This document shows, one piece after another, positions 17,553 through 28,200 of a DNA stretch of 64,000 nucleotides. Origin of the DNA: Pseudomonas sp. R76 (lineage in GTDB: Bacteria; Pseudomonadota; Gammaproteobacteria; Pseudomonadales; Pseudomonadaceae); assembly GCF_009834565.1 (NCBI RefSeq), contig NZ_CP019428.1, positions 3,286,001 to 3,350,000 of the forward strand, given 5' to 3'. The notes under the pieces were generated by a model. That model ran no database searches and had not been told where the DNA came from. It worked only from the letters and a program-made list of their open reading frames with translations. The translations under genes were made by a program, and so were the position numbers. Every line of letters starts with the position of its first letter. Position 1 is the stretch's first letter.

Positions 17553-17585
17553 TTAAAAGTTATAAACATATAACTCGATTTTAAT
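17552..17585. promoter_or_regulatory. AT-rich nested inverted repeat before aprD
   Basis: ATTAAAA-GTTATA-AACA-TATAAC-TCGA-TTTTAAT: two nested inverted arm pairs in an AT-rich patch that begins at the aprI stop codon. It could be an operator, an internal promoter region for aprDEF or an RNA hairpin. There are 70 bp between it and the aprD start. Confidence 0.45.
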
Positions 17586-17635
17586 AGTTGGCCGCCCTTA
17601 TTTGGGGCGCGGGTAACTATTGCGCGTAATTTGTT

Positions 17636-17645
17636 TCAGGGAAGA
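17636..17645 (+). promoter_or_regulatory. RsmA/CsrA binding site before aprD
   Basis: TCAGGGAAGA matches (A/U)CANGGANG(U/A) at every defined position, includes the Shine-Dalgarno GGGA and ends nine bases before the aprD ATG. With the aprA site it would let RsmA silence both the protease and its exporter. Confidence 0.7.
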
Positions 17646-17654
17646 TCAGACGAT

Positions 17655-19406
17655 ATGGCGAAGTCCCATGCGGTTGCGCCCTTATTCCGGGCGTTGGGTG
17701 AATACAAGAGTATTTTGATCAGCATTGGCTGTTTCACCGCATTGATTAACCTGTTGATGCTGGTGCCGTCGATTTACATGCTGCAAGTGTATGACCGCGT
17801 GTTGTCCTCCCAGAATGAAACCACCCTGGTGATGTTGACGCTGATGGTCGTGGGCTTCTTTGCCTTTATCGGCACACTGGAAGTGCTGCGCAGTTTTATC
17901 GTGATCCGCATCGGCAGCCAATTGGAGCGGCGTTTCAACTTGCGCGTGTACAAAGCCGCGTTTGAACGCAACCTGCAACGTGGCCAGGGGCATGCCGGGC
18001 AATCGCTGGGCGACCTCACCGTGATCCGCCAATTCATCACCGGGCCGGCGCTGTTCGCGTTTTTCGATGCGCCGTGGTTTCCCATCTACCTCTTCGTGAT
18101 TTTCCTCTTCAACGTGTGGCTCGGCGTGCTGGCCACGGCAGGCGCCGTGTTGCTGATCGCGCTGGCCTGCCTGAATGAATACCTGACCAAAAAGCCCTTG
18201 GGCGAGGCGGGCGCGTTTTCCCAGCAGTCCACTCAGTTGGCCACCAGCCATTTGCACAACGCCGAAACGATCCAGGCCATGGGCATGCTCGGCGCGTTGC
18301 GCAAACGCTGGTTCGCGGTGCACTCGCAATTCCTCGGTTACCAGAACAAGGCCAGCGACACCGGCTCGGTGATCACGTCGCTGAGTAAATCCCTGCGCCT
18401 GTGCCTGCAATCGTTGGTGCTGGGCCTGGGCGCCTTTCTGGTGATCAAGGGCGATATGACCGCCGGGATGATGATCGCCGGTTCCATCCTGATGGGCCGC
18501 GTGCTCAGCCCCATCGACCAGTTGATTGCGGTGTGGAAGCAGTGGAGTTCGGCCAAGTTGGCCTATCAGCGGCTCGATGATTTGCTGCGTGAATTCCCGC
18601 CGGAAGTTGAACCCATGGCCTTGCCGGCGCCCAACGGCCAGGTGAGTTTCGAGCAGGTCAGCGCAGGCCCGCCCGGGCGGCGCATGGCGACCTTGCAGCA
18701 GGTCAGCTTCAACCTCGGCGCCGGCGAAGTGCTTGGCGTGCTGGGTGCGTCGGGTTCGGGTAAATCCACCCTGGCCCGCGTGCTGGTTGGTGTGTGGCCC
18801 ACCCTGGCCGGCACCGTGCGCCTGGACGGCGCCGACATTCACCGCTGGGACCGCGACGACCTCGGCCCGCATATCGGCTACTTGCCCCAGGACATCGAAC
18901 TGTTCAGCGGCAGCATCGCCGACAACATCGCGCGTTTTCGCGACGCCGACCCGGAACTCGTGGTGAAAGCCGCGCAGCAAGCCGGTGTGCACGAGCTGAT
19001 CCTGCGTTTGCCACAGGGTTACGACACGGTGCTGGGCGACAACGGCGGCGGCCTGTCCGGTGGCCAGAAACAACGCGTGGCCCTGGCCCGCGCGCTATAC
19101 GGCGGGCCGCGTTTGATTGTGCTGGATGAGCCCAACTCCAACCTCGACACCGTCGGCGAAGCGGCACTGGCCAGTGCCATTGTGCAGATGAAGGCCCAGG
19201 GCAGCAGCGTTGTGCTGGTCACGCACCGGTCCTCGGCGCTGGCCCAGGCCGACAAGTTGCTGGTGCTCAACGACGGCCGTTTGCAGGCGTTCGGGCCGAG
19301 CCAGGAAGTGCTACGCGCGTTGTCAGGCCAGCAGGAAGCGCCCAAGGAAAAGCCTGGGGTGAGTTTCAGTCGTCAGTACCAAGCCGGAAGGAATCCAGGC
19401 GCATGA
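17655..19406 (+). CDS. aprD: type I secretion ABC transporter (permease/ATPase)
   Basis: 583-residue inner-membrane ATPase of the AprDEF exporter (PrtD/AprD family, also called TliD). The N-terminal half has about six membrane segments (for example about residues 18-45 and 57-80). The C-terminal ATPase has Walker A GASGSGKST (Lys370), the Q-loop in LPQDIELFSGS, signature LSGGQKQR and Walker B LIVLDEPNS. No C39 peptidase domain precedes the membrane part, as expected for RTX-protease exporters. The start ATG 17655 follows GGGA and the RsmA-type site. Its stop overlaps the aprE start (ATGA at 19403). It exports AprA and, from studies of the same locus, the lipase. Confidence 0.96.
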   Translation: MAKSHAVAPLFRALGEYKSILISIGCFTALINLLMLVPSIYMLQVYDRVLSSQNETTLVMLTLMVVGFFAFIGTLEVLRSFIVIRIGSQLERRFNLRVYKAAFERNLQRGQGHAGQSLGDLTVIRQFITGPALFAFFDAPWFPIYLFVIFLFNVWLGVLATAGAVLLIALACLNEYLTKKPLGEAGAFSQQSTQLATSHLHNAETIQAMGMLGALRKRWFAVHSQFLGYQNKASDTGSVITSLSKSLRLCLQSLVLGLGAFLVIKGDMTAGMMIAGSILMGRVLSPIDQLIAVWKQWSSAKLAYQRLDDLLREFPPEVEPMALPAPNGQVSFEQVSAGPPGRRMATLQQVSFNLGAGEVLGVLGASGSGKSTLARVLVGVWPTLAGTVRLDGADIHRWDRDDLGPHIGYLPQDIELFSGSIADNIARFRDADPELVVKAAQQAGVHELILRLPQGYDTVLGDNGGGLSGGQKQRVALARALYGGPRLIVLDEPNSNLDTVGEAALASAIVQMKAQGSSVVLVTHRSSALAQADKLLVLNDGRLQAFGPSQEVLRALSGQQEAPKEKPGVSFSRQYQAGRNPGA

Positions 19407-20716
19407 GCAGCCTTACCGTTGAGCCACGCTTTAAAGAACGCGACGCCGGTTTTTTCGTAAAAATGAGTTGGCTGCTGACCATCGTCGGTGCCGGCGGCTT
19501 TTTCCTTTGGGCCAGCCTCGCCCCACTCGACCAAGGCATCCCGGTGCAAGGCACGGTGGTGGTGTCGGGCAAGCGCAAGGCCGTGCAAACCTTCAGCCCC
19601 GGCGTGGTCAGCCGGATCCTGGTGAAGGAGGGCGAGTTGGTCAAACAGGGCCAGCCGCTGTTTCGCCTCGACCAGACCCAGAATCAGGCCGACGTGCAAT
19701 CGCTGCAAGCCCAGTACCGCATGGCCTGGGCCAGTGCGGCGCGTTGGCAGAGCGAGCGCGACAATCGTTCCAGCATCGTCTTTCCGGCGGAGCTGAGCGC
19801 CAACCCCGACCCGGCCCTGGCGCTGGTGCTGGAAGGCCAGCGCCAATTGTTCAGCAGCCGCCGCGAAGCGTTTGCCCGTGAACAAGCGGGGATTCGCGCC
19901 AATATCGACGGCGCCAGCTCGCAACTGAATGGCATGCGCCGCGCGCGCAGTGACTTGTCGGCCCAGGCCCAATCCCTGCGCGATCAACTGGCCAACCTGC
20001 AGCCTTTGGCCGACAACGGCTATATCCCGCGCAACCGCCTGCTCGATTACCAGCGCCAACTGTCCCAGGTGCAGCAGGACCTGGCACAGAACACCGGCGA
20101 AAGCGGCCGCGTGGAGCAGGGCATCCTTGAGTCACGCCTGAAGTTGCAGCAGCACAGCGAGGAATATCAAAAGGAAGTGCGCAGCCAATTGGCCGACGCG
20201 CAACTGCGCAGCTTGACCCTTGAGCAGCAACTCACTTCCGCCGGGTTCGACCTGCAGCACAGCGAAATCAACGCGCCGGCCGATGGCATTGCGGTCAACC
20301 TCAGCGTGCACACCGAAGGCGCCGTGGTGCGTGCCGGTGAAACCCTGTTGGAAATCGTGCCCCAGGGCACCCGCCTGGAAGTGGAAGGGCGTTTGCCGGT
20401 GAACCTGGTGGATAAGGTCGGCACGCACTTGCCGGTGGACATTCTCTTCACCGCCTTCAACCAGAGCCGCACCCCGCGTGTGCCCGGCGAAGTCAGCCTG
20501 ATTTCCGCCGACCAGATGCTCGATGAAAAAACCGGCCAGCCGTATTACGTGCTGCGCACCACCGTCAGCGAAGCTGCGCTGGAGAAACTGCATGGCCTGG
20601 TGATCAAGCCGGGCATGCCCGCCGAGATGTTTGTGCGCACTGGCGAGCGCTCGTTGCTCAATTACCTGTTCAAGCCGCTGCTGGATCGCGCCGGCTCTGC
20701 GTTGACCGAGGAATGA
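19403..20716 (+). CDS. aprE: type I secretion membrane fusion protein (HlyD family)
   Basis: 437-residue periplasmic adaptor. A single N-terminal membrane helix (about residues 20-42) is followed by a biotinyl-lipoyl-like hairpin (PGVVSRILVKEGELVKQGQPL), long coiled-coil helices (about 90-280) and the C-terminal beta-barrel with the HlyD signature SEINAPADGIAVNLSVHTEG. The length is typical for AprE/PrtE/TliE. It is coupled to aprD by ATGA overlap and to aprF by another (20713-20716). It bridges AprD to the outer-membrane channel AprF. Confidence 0.95.
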   Translation: MSSLTVEPRFKERDAGFFVKMSWLLTIVGAGGFFLWASLAPLDQGIPVQGTVVVSGKRKAVQTFSPGVVSRILVKEGELVKQGQPLFRLDQTQNQADVQSLQAQYRMAWASAARWQSERDNRSSIVFPAELSANPDPALALVLEGQRQLFSSRREAFAREQAGIRANIDGASSQLNGMRRARSDLSAQAQSLRDQLANLQPLADNGYIPRNRLLDYQRQLSQVQQDLAQNTGESGRVEQGILESRLKLQQHSEEYQKEVRSQLADAQLRSLTLEQQLTSAGFDLQHSEINAPADGIAVNLSVHTEGAVVRAGETLLEIVPQGTRLEVEGRLPVNLVDKVGTHLPVDILFTAFNQSRTPRVPGEVSLISADQMLDEKTGQPYYVLRTTVSEAALEKLHGLVIKPGMPAEMFVRTGERSLLNYLFKPLLDRAGSALTEE

Positions 20717-22053
20717 GCATGAAGTCGGTGTGCCTTTCTCTGTGTTTGCTGTGCGGGTCGGCCCAGGCGGCCATGGGCCCGTTTGATGTCTACGAGCAAG
20801 CGTTGCGTAACGACCCGGTGTTTCTTGGCGCGATCAAGGAGCGCGATGCCGGCCTGGAAAACCGCACCATCGGCCGCGCCGGGCTGCTGCCGAAGCTGTC
20901 GTACAACTACAACAAGGGCCGCAACAACTCCGAGGCGCACCTGCCGGACGGACGCGGCGGCACCTATCGCGATGACCGCAACTACAACAGTTATGGCTCG
21001 ACTTTCAGCCTGCAACAGCCGTTGTTCGACTACGAAGCCTATGCCAACTACCGCAAGGGCGTGGCCCAGTCGCTGTTTGCCGATGAAAGTTTTCGCGACA
21101 AGAGCCAGGCCCTGCTGGTGCGGGTGCTGAGCTATTACACCCAGGCGTTGTTCGCCCAGGACCAGATCGACATCGCCCGCGCCAAGAAGAAGGCCTTCGA
21201 GCAACAGTTCCAGCAAAACCAGCACTTGTTCCAGCAAGGCGAGGGCACGCGCACCGACATTCTCGAAGCCGAATCGCGTTACGAGCTGGCCACCGCCGAA
21301 GAGATTCAGGCGCTGGATGAGCAAGATGCGTCGTTGCGCGAACTGGGCGCGTTGATCGGTGTGCAGAGCGTCAACATCAACGACCTGGCGCCGCTGAACC
21401 AAAGCTTTGCCGCCTTCACCCTGACCCCGGCCAACTACGACACCTGGCATGAACTGGCGATCAGCAATAACCCCACGCTCGCGTCCCAGCGCCAGGCCGT
21501 GGAAGTGGCGCGTTATGAAGTGGAACGCAACCGCGCCGGGCATTTACCCAAGGTCACTGCGTTTGCCAGCTCGCGCAAGCAGGAGTCCGACAGCGGCAAC
21601 ACCTACAACCAGCGCTACGACACCAACACCATCGGCATTGAAATCAGCGTGCCGTTGTATGCCGGTGGCGGCGTTTCGGCGTCCACCCGCCAGGCCAGCC
21701 GCGGCATGGAACAGGCCGAGTACGAGCTGGAAGGCAAGACCCGCGAAACCCTGATCGAGCTGCGTCGCCAGTTCAGTGCGTGCCTGTCGGGCGTGAGCAA
21801 ATTGCGCGCGTACCAAAAGGCCCTGACCTCGGCCGAAGCGCTGGTGGTGTCGACCAAGCAAAGCATCCTCGGCGGCGAGCGGGTCAACCTCGACGCGCTG
21901 AATGCCGAGCAGCAGCTGTACACCACCCGCCGCGACCTGGCCCAGGCGCGTTACGACTATTTGATGGCCTGGACCAAATTGCACTACTACGCGGGCAACT
22001 TGCGCGACACCGACCTGGCGAAAGTCGACGAGGCCTTCGGCCCGGTGAAATGA
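20713..22053 (+). CDS. aprF: type I secretion outer membrane protein (TolC family)
   Basis: 446-residue outer-membrane efflux duct. A signal peptide runs to about residue 21 (CGSAQAAM). Two TolC-type repeats follow, with long helices and beta strands such as SYNYNKGR and QPLFDYEAYANYRKG in the first half, and YDTNTIGIEISVPLYAGGG in the second. The length fits AprF/PrtF/TliF. The start overlaps the aprE stop; an in-frame ATG two codons later is equally possible. It completes the AprDEF exporter and lies 30 bp before prtA, so prtA may be cotranscribed. Confidence 0.94.
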   Translation: MSMKSVCLSLCLLCGSAQAAMGPFDVYEQALRNDPVFLGAIKERDAGLENRTIGRAGLLPKLSYNYNKGRNNSEAHLPDGRGGTYRDDRNYNSYGSTFSLQQPLFDYEAYANYRKGVAQSLFADESFRDKSQALLVRVLSYYTQALFAQDQIDIARAKKKAFEQQFQQNQHLFQQGEGTRTDILEAESRYELATAEEIQALDEQDASLRELGALIGVQSVNINDLAPLNQSFAAFTLTPANYDTWHELAISNNPTLASQRQAVEVARYEVERNRAGHLPKVTAFASSRKQESDSGNTYNQRYDTNTIGIEISVPLYAGGGVSASTRQASRGMEQAEYELEGKTRETLIELRRQFSACLSGVSKLRAYQKALTSAEALVVSTKQSILGGERVNLDALNAEQQLYTTRRDLAQARYDYLMAWTKLHYYAGNLRDTDLAKVDEAFGPVK

Positions 22054-22083
22054 GCACTTATAAAAACAATAAGGATGGTTTAG

Positions 22084-25041
22084 ATGATCACCGATTCACC
22101 GCGCTTCAAACCGTTTACCGCGGGCTCCTTGCTGCTGTTGTCCGTTGCGGCACAGGCGCAATACACCGAGACCGGCCAACCGGGTAACCCCGCCAGCTGG
22201 CGCTCCGCCGAATACCAGAGCGACTGGGGCCTGGACCGCATGAAGGCGAACGAAGCCTACGCCGCCGGCATCAGCGGCAGCGGGGTGAAGATCGGCGCGT
22301 TGGACTCCGGGTTCGATGCCGATCACCCGGAAGCCTCCAAGGACCGTTTTCACCCGGTGACCGCCACCGGCACCTATGTGGATGGCAGCCCCTTCAGCAC
22401 CACCGGTGCGCTCAACCCCAACAACGATTCCCACGGCACCCATGTCACCGGCACCATGGGCGCGGCCCGCGACGGCGTGGGCATGCACGGCGTGGCCTAC
22501 AACGCGCAAGTCTATGTGGGCAATACCAACGCCAACGACAGCTTCCTGTTCGGCCCGACGCCGGACCCCAAATACTTCAAGGCGGTGTACAGCGCGTTGG
22601 TGGATTCCGGTGTGCGCGCCATCAACAACAGTTGGGGCAGCCAGCCGCCGAATGTCAGCTACCAGACCCTCGGCGACCTGCACGCGGCCTACGCCCAGCA
22701 TTACAACCAGGGCACGTGGCTGGATGCGGCAGCGGATGTGGCCAAGGCCGGTGTGATCAATGTGTTCAGCGCCGGCAACAGCGGCTACGCGAATGCCAGC
22801 GTGCGTTCGGCGTTGCCGTATTTCCAGCCGGAACTGGAGGGCCATTGGCTGGCCGTGTCGGGCCTGGACAAGGCGAACAACCAGAAATACAACAAGTGCG
22901 GCATCGCCAAGTACTGGTGTATTTCCACCCCCGGCGCGTTGATCAACAGCACCGTGCCCGGCGGCGGTTATGGGGTGAAATCCGGCACCTCGATGTCGGC
23001 GCCGCATGCCACGGGCGCGTTGGCGCTGGTGATGGAACGCTACCCGTACATGAACAACGCGCAGGCGTTGCAAGTGCTGTTGACCACCGCCACGCAGCTC
23101 GACGGCTCGATCACCCAGGCACCCAATGCCATCGTCGGCTGGGGCGTGCCGGACCTCGGCCGGGCGATGCACGGGCCGGGGCAATTGCTCGGGGCGATGG
23201 ACGTGAACCTGGCGGCCGGGCAGGGCGATGTGTGGAGCAATGGCATCTCCGACCAAGCGTTGTTGCAGCGCCAGGCCGAAGACCGCGCCGAGCACACAGC
23301 CTGGCAGCAGACGCTGATCGACAAAGGCTGGCAAAACGGCGTGGCCGCCAACGCCAGCCAGCAGGACCAGACCGACTACGCGGTCGGCACCGCGCGCGAC
23401 CAAGCCGCGGCGAGCCGCGTATACGAAGGCAGCCTGATCAAATCCGGCGCCGGCAGCTTGCTGCTCAGCGGCGACAGCACCTATCGCGGCCCGACCACCG
23501 TCAACGGCGGCCTGTTGGCGGTAAACGGTTCGTTGACCTCGGCAGTAACCGTAAATGACAGCGGCACCCTCGGCGGTTCCGGGCGGATTGCGGCGTTGTC
23601 GGTGAACAGCGGCGGCCGCGTCGCGCCGGGCAATTCCGTCGGCACGTTGAACGTGGCAGGCGATGTGAACCTCGGCGCGGGCTCAACCTATGCGGTAGAA
23701 CTCACGCCCACCAGCAGCGACCGCATTGTCGCCGGTGGCAAGGCCGTGCTCGGCGGCGGCACCGTGACCCTGGCGCTGGAAAACAGCCCCACGCTGCTCA
23801 GCCAAAGCCAGGCGCAAAGCCTGATTGGCCGCCAGTACAGCATCCTGCAGGCCGCCGGTGGCATTCAGGGCCAGTTTGGTCAGGTGTTGCCGAACTACCT
23901 GTTCGTGGGCGGCACCCTCGACTATGCGGCCAACGGCGTGCAGTTGGCCGTGGTGCGCAACGACGCCACGTTCGCCAGCGTCGCCGCCACGCGCAACCAG
24001 CGCAACGTGGCCGCCGCCGCCGAGCAACTGGGCGCGGGCAACCCGGTGTACGAAAGCCTGTTGCAGTCGGATACACGCGCCGCAGCCCAGCAAGGCTTGC
24101 AGCAGCTGTCCGGCGAAATCTACCCGGCGATTGGCGCGATGTTGATCAACGACAGCCTGCAACTGCGCGATGCGGTGGGCGAGCGCCTGCGCCATGTGCC
24201 GGTCAACGGCGAGAGCAACCTGTGGCTCAAGGCGCTGGGTGCCTGGGGCAAGACCGACAGCCGCAGCGAAACGGCGGGCTCGACGACTTCGATTGGCGGT
24301 CTGCTGGCCGGGGTCGACGGCGCACTGGACGAGCAGACCCGCGTGGGTGTGGTGGCCGGTTACAGCGATAGCTCGTTGAGCATGGGCAGTGGCACACATT
24401 CCTCGGCGTCCATCGACAGTTACCACTTTGGTGCGTATGCCGGGCGCGAGCTGGGCGACTGGCGCGTCAGCGTCGGCGGCGCCTACAGCTGGCATCGCGG
24501 CGATGTGAAGCGTGACCTGCAATACGGCGAGGTCAGCGGCAAACAAAAGGCCAAGCTCGACGCGCGCACGGCCCAGCTGTTTACCGAGGCGGCTTACCGC
24601 ATTCGCTTGCAGCCGCTGGCGCTGGAACCGTTCGCCAACCTGGCTTATGTGCATCTGGACAGTGATTCATTCCACGAAAAAGGCGATGCGGCGGCGCTGG
24701 AACGTGGCAGTGATCGACGTGATGCGGTGCTGAGCACGCTCGGTGTGCGGGCGTTGAAAACCTTGCCGCTCAATGACCACCAGCAGTTGGAGCTGTCCGG
24801 CTCGTTGGGCTGGCAGCACAGCCTGACGGCGGTCGAATCCGAAGAGCATTTGGCGTTTGAAGCAGGCGGGCCGTCATTTGCCGTGCGCAGTTCGCCGTTG
24901 CTGCGCGATGCGGGGTTGGTGGGCGTGCAGGCGAGTTTGGCGTTGAGCCCGAGCACGCGGGTCAACCTGGATTACACCGGGCAGTTGGGTGGGCGGGAGA
25001 ACACCCAGGGCGTGGGGTTGAGCCTGAACTGGCAGTTCTAG
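22084..25041 (+). CDS. prtA: subtilase-family serine protease autotransporter
   Basis: 985-residue type Va autotransporter. A signal peptide (to about residue 25) precedes a subtilisin S8 domain with Asp74 (LDSGFD), His117 (SHGTHVTG) and Ser303 (SGTSMSAPHATG). A passenger stem follows with a PATR-type repeat (LIKSGAGSLLLSGDSTYRGP to VAPGNSVGTLNVAGDV, about residues 455-530), and the last 270 or so residues are the outer-membrane beta-barrel ending in the expected aromatic residue (LNWQF). It is a close paralogue of the downstream prtB over stem and barrel. The start ATG 22084 has AAGGATGG upstream. It self-translocates and does not need AprDEF, although encoded beside it. Confidence 0.93.
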   Translation: MITDSPRFKPFTAGSLLLLSVAAQAQYTETGQPGNPASWRSAEYQSDWGLDRMKANEAYAAGISGSGVKIGALDSGFDADHPEASKDRFHPVTATGTYVDGSPFSTTGALNPNNDSHGTHVTGTMGAARDGVGMHGVAYNAQVYVGNTNANDSFLFGPTPDPKYFKAVYSALVDSGVRAINNSWGSQPPNVSYQTLGDLHAAYAQHYNQGTWLDAAADVAKAGVINVFSAGNSGYANASVRSALPYFQPELEGHWLAVSGLDKANNQKYNKCGIAKYWCISTPGALINSTVPGGGYGVKSGTSMSAPHATGALALVMERYPYMNNAQALQVLLTTATQLDGSITQAPNAIVGWGVPDLGRAMHGPGQLLGAMDVNLAAGQGDVWSNGISDQALLQRQAEDRAEHTAWQQTLIDKGWQNGVAANASQQDQTDYAVGTARDQAAASRVYEGSLIKSGAGSLLLSGDSTYRGPTTVNGGLLAVNGSLTSAVTVNDSGTLGGSGRIAALSVNSGGRVAPGNSVGTLNVAGDVNLGAGSTYAVELTPTSSDRIVAGGKAVLGGGTVTLALENSPTLLSQSQAQSLIGRQYSILQAAGGIQGQFGQVLPNYLFVGGTLDYAANGVQLAVVRNDATFASVAATRNQRNVAAAAEQLGAGNPVYESLLQSDTRAAAQQGLQQLSGEIYPAIGAMLINDSLQLRDAVGERLRHVPVNGESNLWLKALGAWGKTDSRSETAGSTTSIGGLLAGVDGALDEQTRVGVVAGYSDSSLSMGSGTHSSASIDSYHFGAYAGRELGDWRVSVGGAYSWHRGDVKRDLQYGEVSGKQKAKLDARTAQLFTEAAYRIRLQPLALEPFANLAYVHLDSDSFHEKGDAAALERGSDRRDAVLSTLGVRALKTLPLNDHQQLELSGSLGWQHSLTAVESEEHLAFEAGGPSFAVRSSPLLRDAGLVGVQASLALSPSTRVNLDYTGQLGGRENTQGVGLSLNWQF

Positions 25042-25061
25042 AGAACACCGAAGGTCAACAT

Positions 25062-25148
25062 GTGGGAGCGGGCTTGCTCGCGAAGACGGTGGGTCAGTGA
25101 TGAATGTGGCGACTGATACACCGCTTTCGCGAGCAAGCCCGCTCCCAC
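25062..25148. repeat. REP-type inverted repeat pair
   Basis: GTGGGAGCGGGCTTGCTCGCGAA and its inverted copy TTCGCGAGCAAGCCCGCTCCCAC flank a spacer of about 40 bp in the prtA-prtB gap. Confidence 0.87.
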
Positions 25149-25214
25149 ACGGGAACTGCGGCGCTGAAAAAAGTTATTCACATACCGGCAATAAGAAAAC
25201 TAAGGAAGGTCACC

Positions 25215-28200
25215 GTGAACAAACGCAAGTCAGGGTTAATTACCGCCACTCACACAGGCCCGGGCTACCCGCTCAAGGCTTTGAGCTGCGTGCCATACGG
25301 CGCGTTGCTGTGCTGCCTGGCAAGCCTGGGGACCGCCCAGGCCGCGCCCTATGTGGAAACCGGCAAGTTGGGCGACGCTGCCAGTTGGCGCAGCGATGAG
25401 TTCAAGGCCGATTGGGGCCTGGGCGCTGTGCATGCCGACGCGGCCTATGCCGCCGGCTACACCGGCAAGGGTGTCAAGCTGGGCATTTTCGACCAGCCGG
25501 TGTACGCCCAGCACCCGGAATTCGCCAGCCCCGGCAAAGTGGTGACGATCGTCACCGAGGGCATTCGCCAGTACACCGACCCGTATATTCCGGTGAAGGC
25601 CGGCGATGCGTTTCGCTATGACGGCACGCCGTCCCTGGGCTCCAACGGCAAGCTGGGTAACCACGGCACCCACGTCGGCGGTATTGCCGCAGGCAACCGC
25701 GACGGCGGGCCGATGCACGGCGTGGCGTTCAACGCGCAGATCATCAGCGCCGAAAACGGTGACCCAGGCCCGGAAGACGGGATCATCCTCGGCAACGACG
25801 GCGCGGTGTACAAGGCCGGTTGGGATGCCCTGGTCGCCAGCGGTGCGCGGATCATCAACAACAGTTGGGGCATCGGCATCGGCGACCAGTACGCCAAGGG
25901 CGGCCGCGATCCGGCGTTCCCGAATTTCACCGTCAATGAAGCGCAGGCGCAGTTCAATAACATCCGGCCGATCCTCGGCACGATTGCCGGTGGCGCGTAT
26001 CAAGGAGCAATCGACGCGGCTCGCAGTGGCGTGCTGACGATCTTTGCCGCGGGTAACGACTACAACCGCAACAACCCGGATGCGATTTCGGGCCTGGCGT
26101 ACTTTGTGCCGGAGATTGCCCCGAACTGGCTGTCGGTGGCGGCGTTGCAGCAAAACCCCAACACCGCGAGCCCCGATCCGTATGTGATCAGCACCTTCTC
26201 TTCGCGCTGCGGTTATGCGGCGAGTTTTTGCGTGTCGGCCCCCGGCACCAAGATCTACAGCTCGATCATCAACGGCACCAGCCTGGAAAACCTCACCACC
26301 GACTACGCCAACTTCAACGGCACCTCGATGGCTGCGCCACACGTGGCCGGCAGTGCGGCGGTGCTGATGGAGCGCTTCCCGTACATGAACGGCGAGCAGG
26401 TCTCGACGCTGCTGAAAACCACCGCCACTGACCTCGGCGCGCCGGGCATCGACTCGTTGTACGGCTGGGGCATGATCAACCTGGGCAAGGCCGTCAACGG
26501 CCCGGGCATGTTTATCACCGCCGAGGATATTCCGGCTGAGTTCCGAATCGACGGCGCGTATGGCAGCGGCCAATTCGTTGCGGACCTGCCCGGCATCGGC
26601 GCCGTGGTCGACGCCGGCAAACCCACCCAACGGATTTGCACCGACGTGCACTGCGGGCGGGACGTGTGGAGCAATGACATCGCCGGCCACGGCGGCCTGA
26701 CCAAGCAAGGCATTGGCACGCTGGTGCTGACCGGCACGAACACCTACAGCGGCCCGACCTTGGTCAACCAGGGCTTGTTGGCGATCAATGGCTCGGTGAC
26801 TTCCGACGTCACCGTCAGCCAGAGCGGCAAAGTGGGGGGCTCGGGGCAGATCGGCTCGCTGACCGCCAAAAGCGGCGGCACCGTGGCGCCGGGCAACTCC
26901 ATCGGCACCTTGAACGTGGCCGGCAATGTGACGTTCGACGCCGGTTCGACCTACGCCGTGGAGCTGTCGCCGACCAGCAGCGACCGTATTGTCGCAGGCG
27001 GCACGGCGACGCTGAATGGCGGCACCGTGACCCTGGCGCTGGAAAACAGCCCGACCCTGCTGACCAGCGCACAAGCGCAGAGCTTGATCGGGCGCCAGTA
27101 CAACATCCTTCAAGCCGCCGGTGGCATTACCGGCAGCTTCGGTTCGGTGCTGCCGGATTACCTGTTCATCGGTGGCACGCTGAACTACGCGGCCAACGGC
27201 GTGCAGTTGGATGTTGTGCGCAGCGCCAACAGCTTCGCCAGTGCGGCGGCTACGCCTAACCAGCGTGCGGTGGCGGCGGCGACCGAGCAATTGGGCGCGG
27301 GCAATGCGGTGTATGAGAGCGTGCTGCTGGCGCCAAACGCGGCGTCGGCCCAGGGCGCGTTCCAGCAACTGAGCGGCGAAATCTACCCGGCGCTGGAGAC
27401 TGCGCTGGTCAATGACAGCCGCTACGTGCGTGAAGCAGTGGGCGAGCGCCTGCGCAATGGCGAGATGGGCGCGAGCAGCCAGACCGTCGACAGCCGTGGC
27501 AACGTGTGGATCAAGGCGCTGGGCGCGTGGGGCAAGACCGACAGCCGCAGCGACACGGCGGGCTACACCACGTCTGTCGGCGGCATGCTCGCCGGTGTGG
27601 ATGGCGCGCTGGACGATGCCACCCGCATCGGTGTGGTCGCCGGTTACAGCGACACCTCGTTGAATATGGGCGATGGCACCCACAGCCGTGCCTCAGTGGA
27701 CAGCTACCATTTCGGCGCGTACGCCGGTCATGAGATCGGCGCCTGGCGCCTGAGTGGCGGCGCGACCTATAGCTGGCACCGTGCAGATGTGAAGCGCGAC
27801 CTGCAATACGGCGATGTGGCCGGCAAGCAGAAAGTCAAAGTGGATGCCAACAGCACGCAGGTGTTCGGTGAGGCGGCATACCGCGTCAATCTGCAGCCGC
27901 TGGCCCTGGAGCCGTTCGCCAACCTGGCGTACGTGCACCTGGACACCGATGGGTTTACCGAGAAGGGCGATGCGGCTGCGTTGAAAGGTCATGACGACAC
28001 TCGCGATGTGGTGCTGAGCACCTTGGGCGTGCGCGCGTTGAAGACCTTTAACGTGAATGATCACCAGCAGTTGGAGGTGTCTGGCACCTTGGGCTGGCAG
28101 CACAATTTGAGCAGCACGGATTCCGAGCAGCACCTGGCGTTTGCCTCGGGCGGCCCTTCGTTCGCGGTGGAAAGTGCGCCGATGGTGCGCGATGCGGCGC

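Noticed and set aside
25236..27683. 815-codon open frame antisense to prtB
   Set aside because: Low-complexity Ala/Arg/Val/Gly/His translation, no start context, and fully covered by a clear autotransporter gene.
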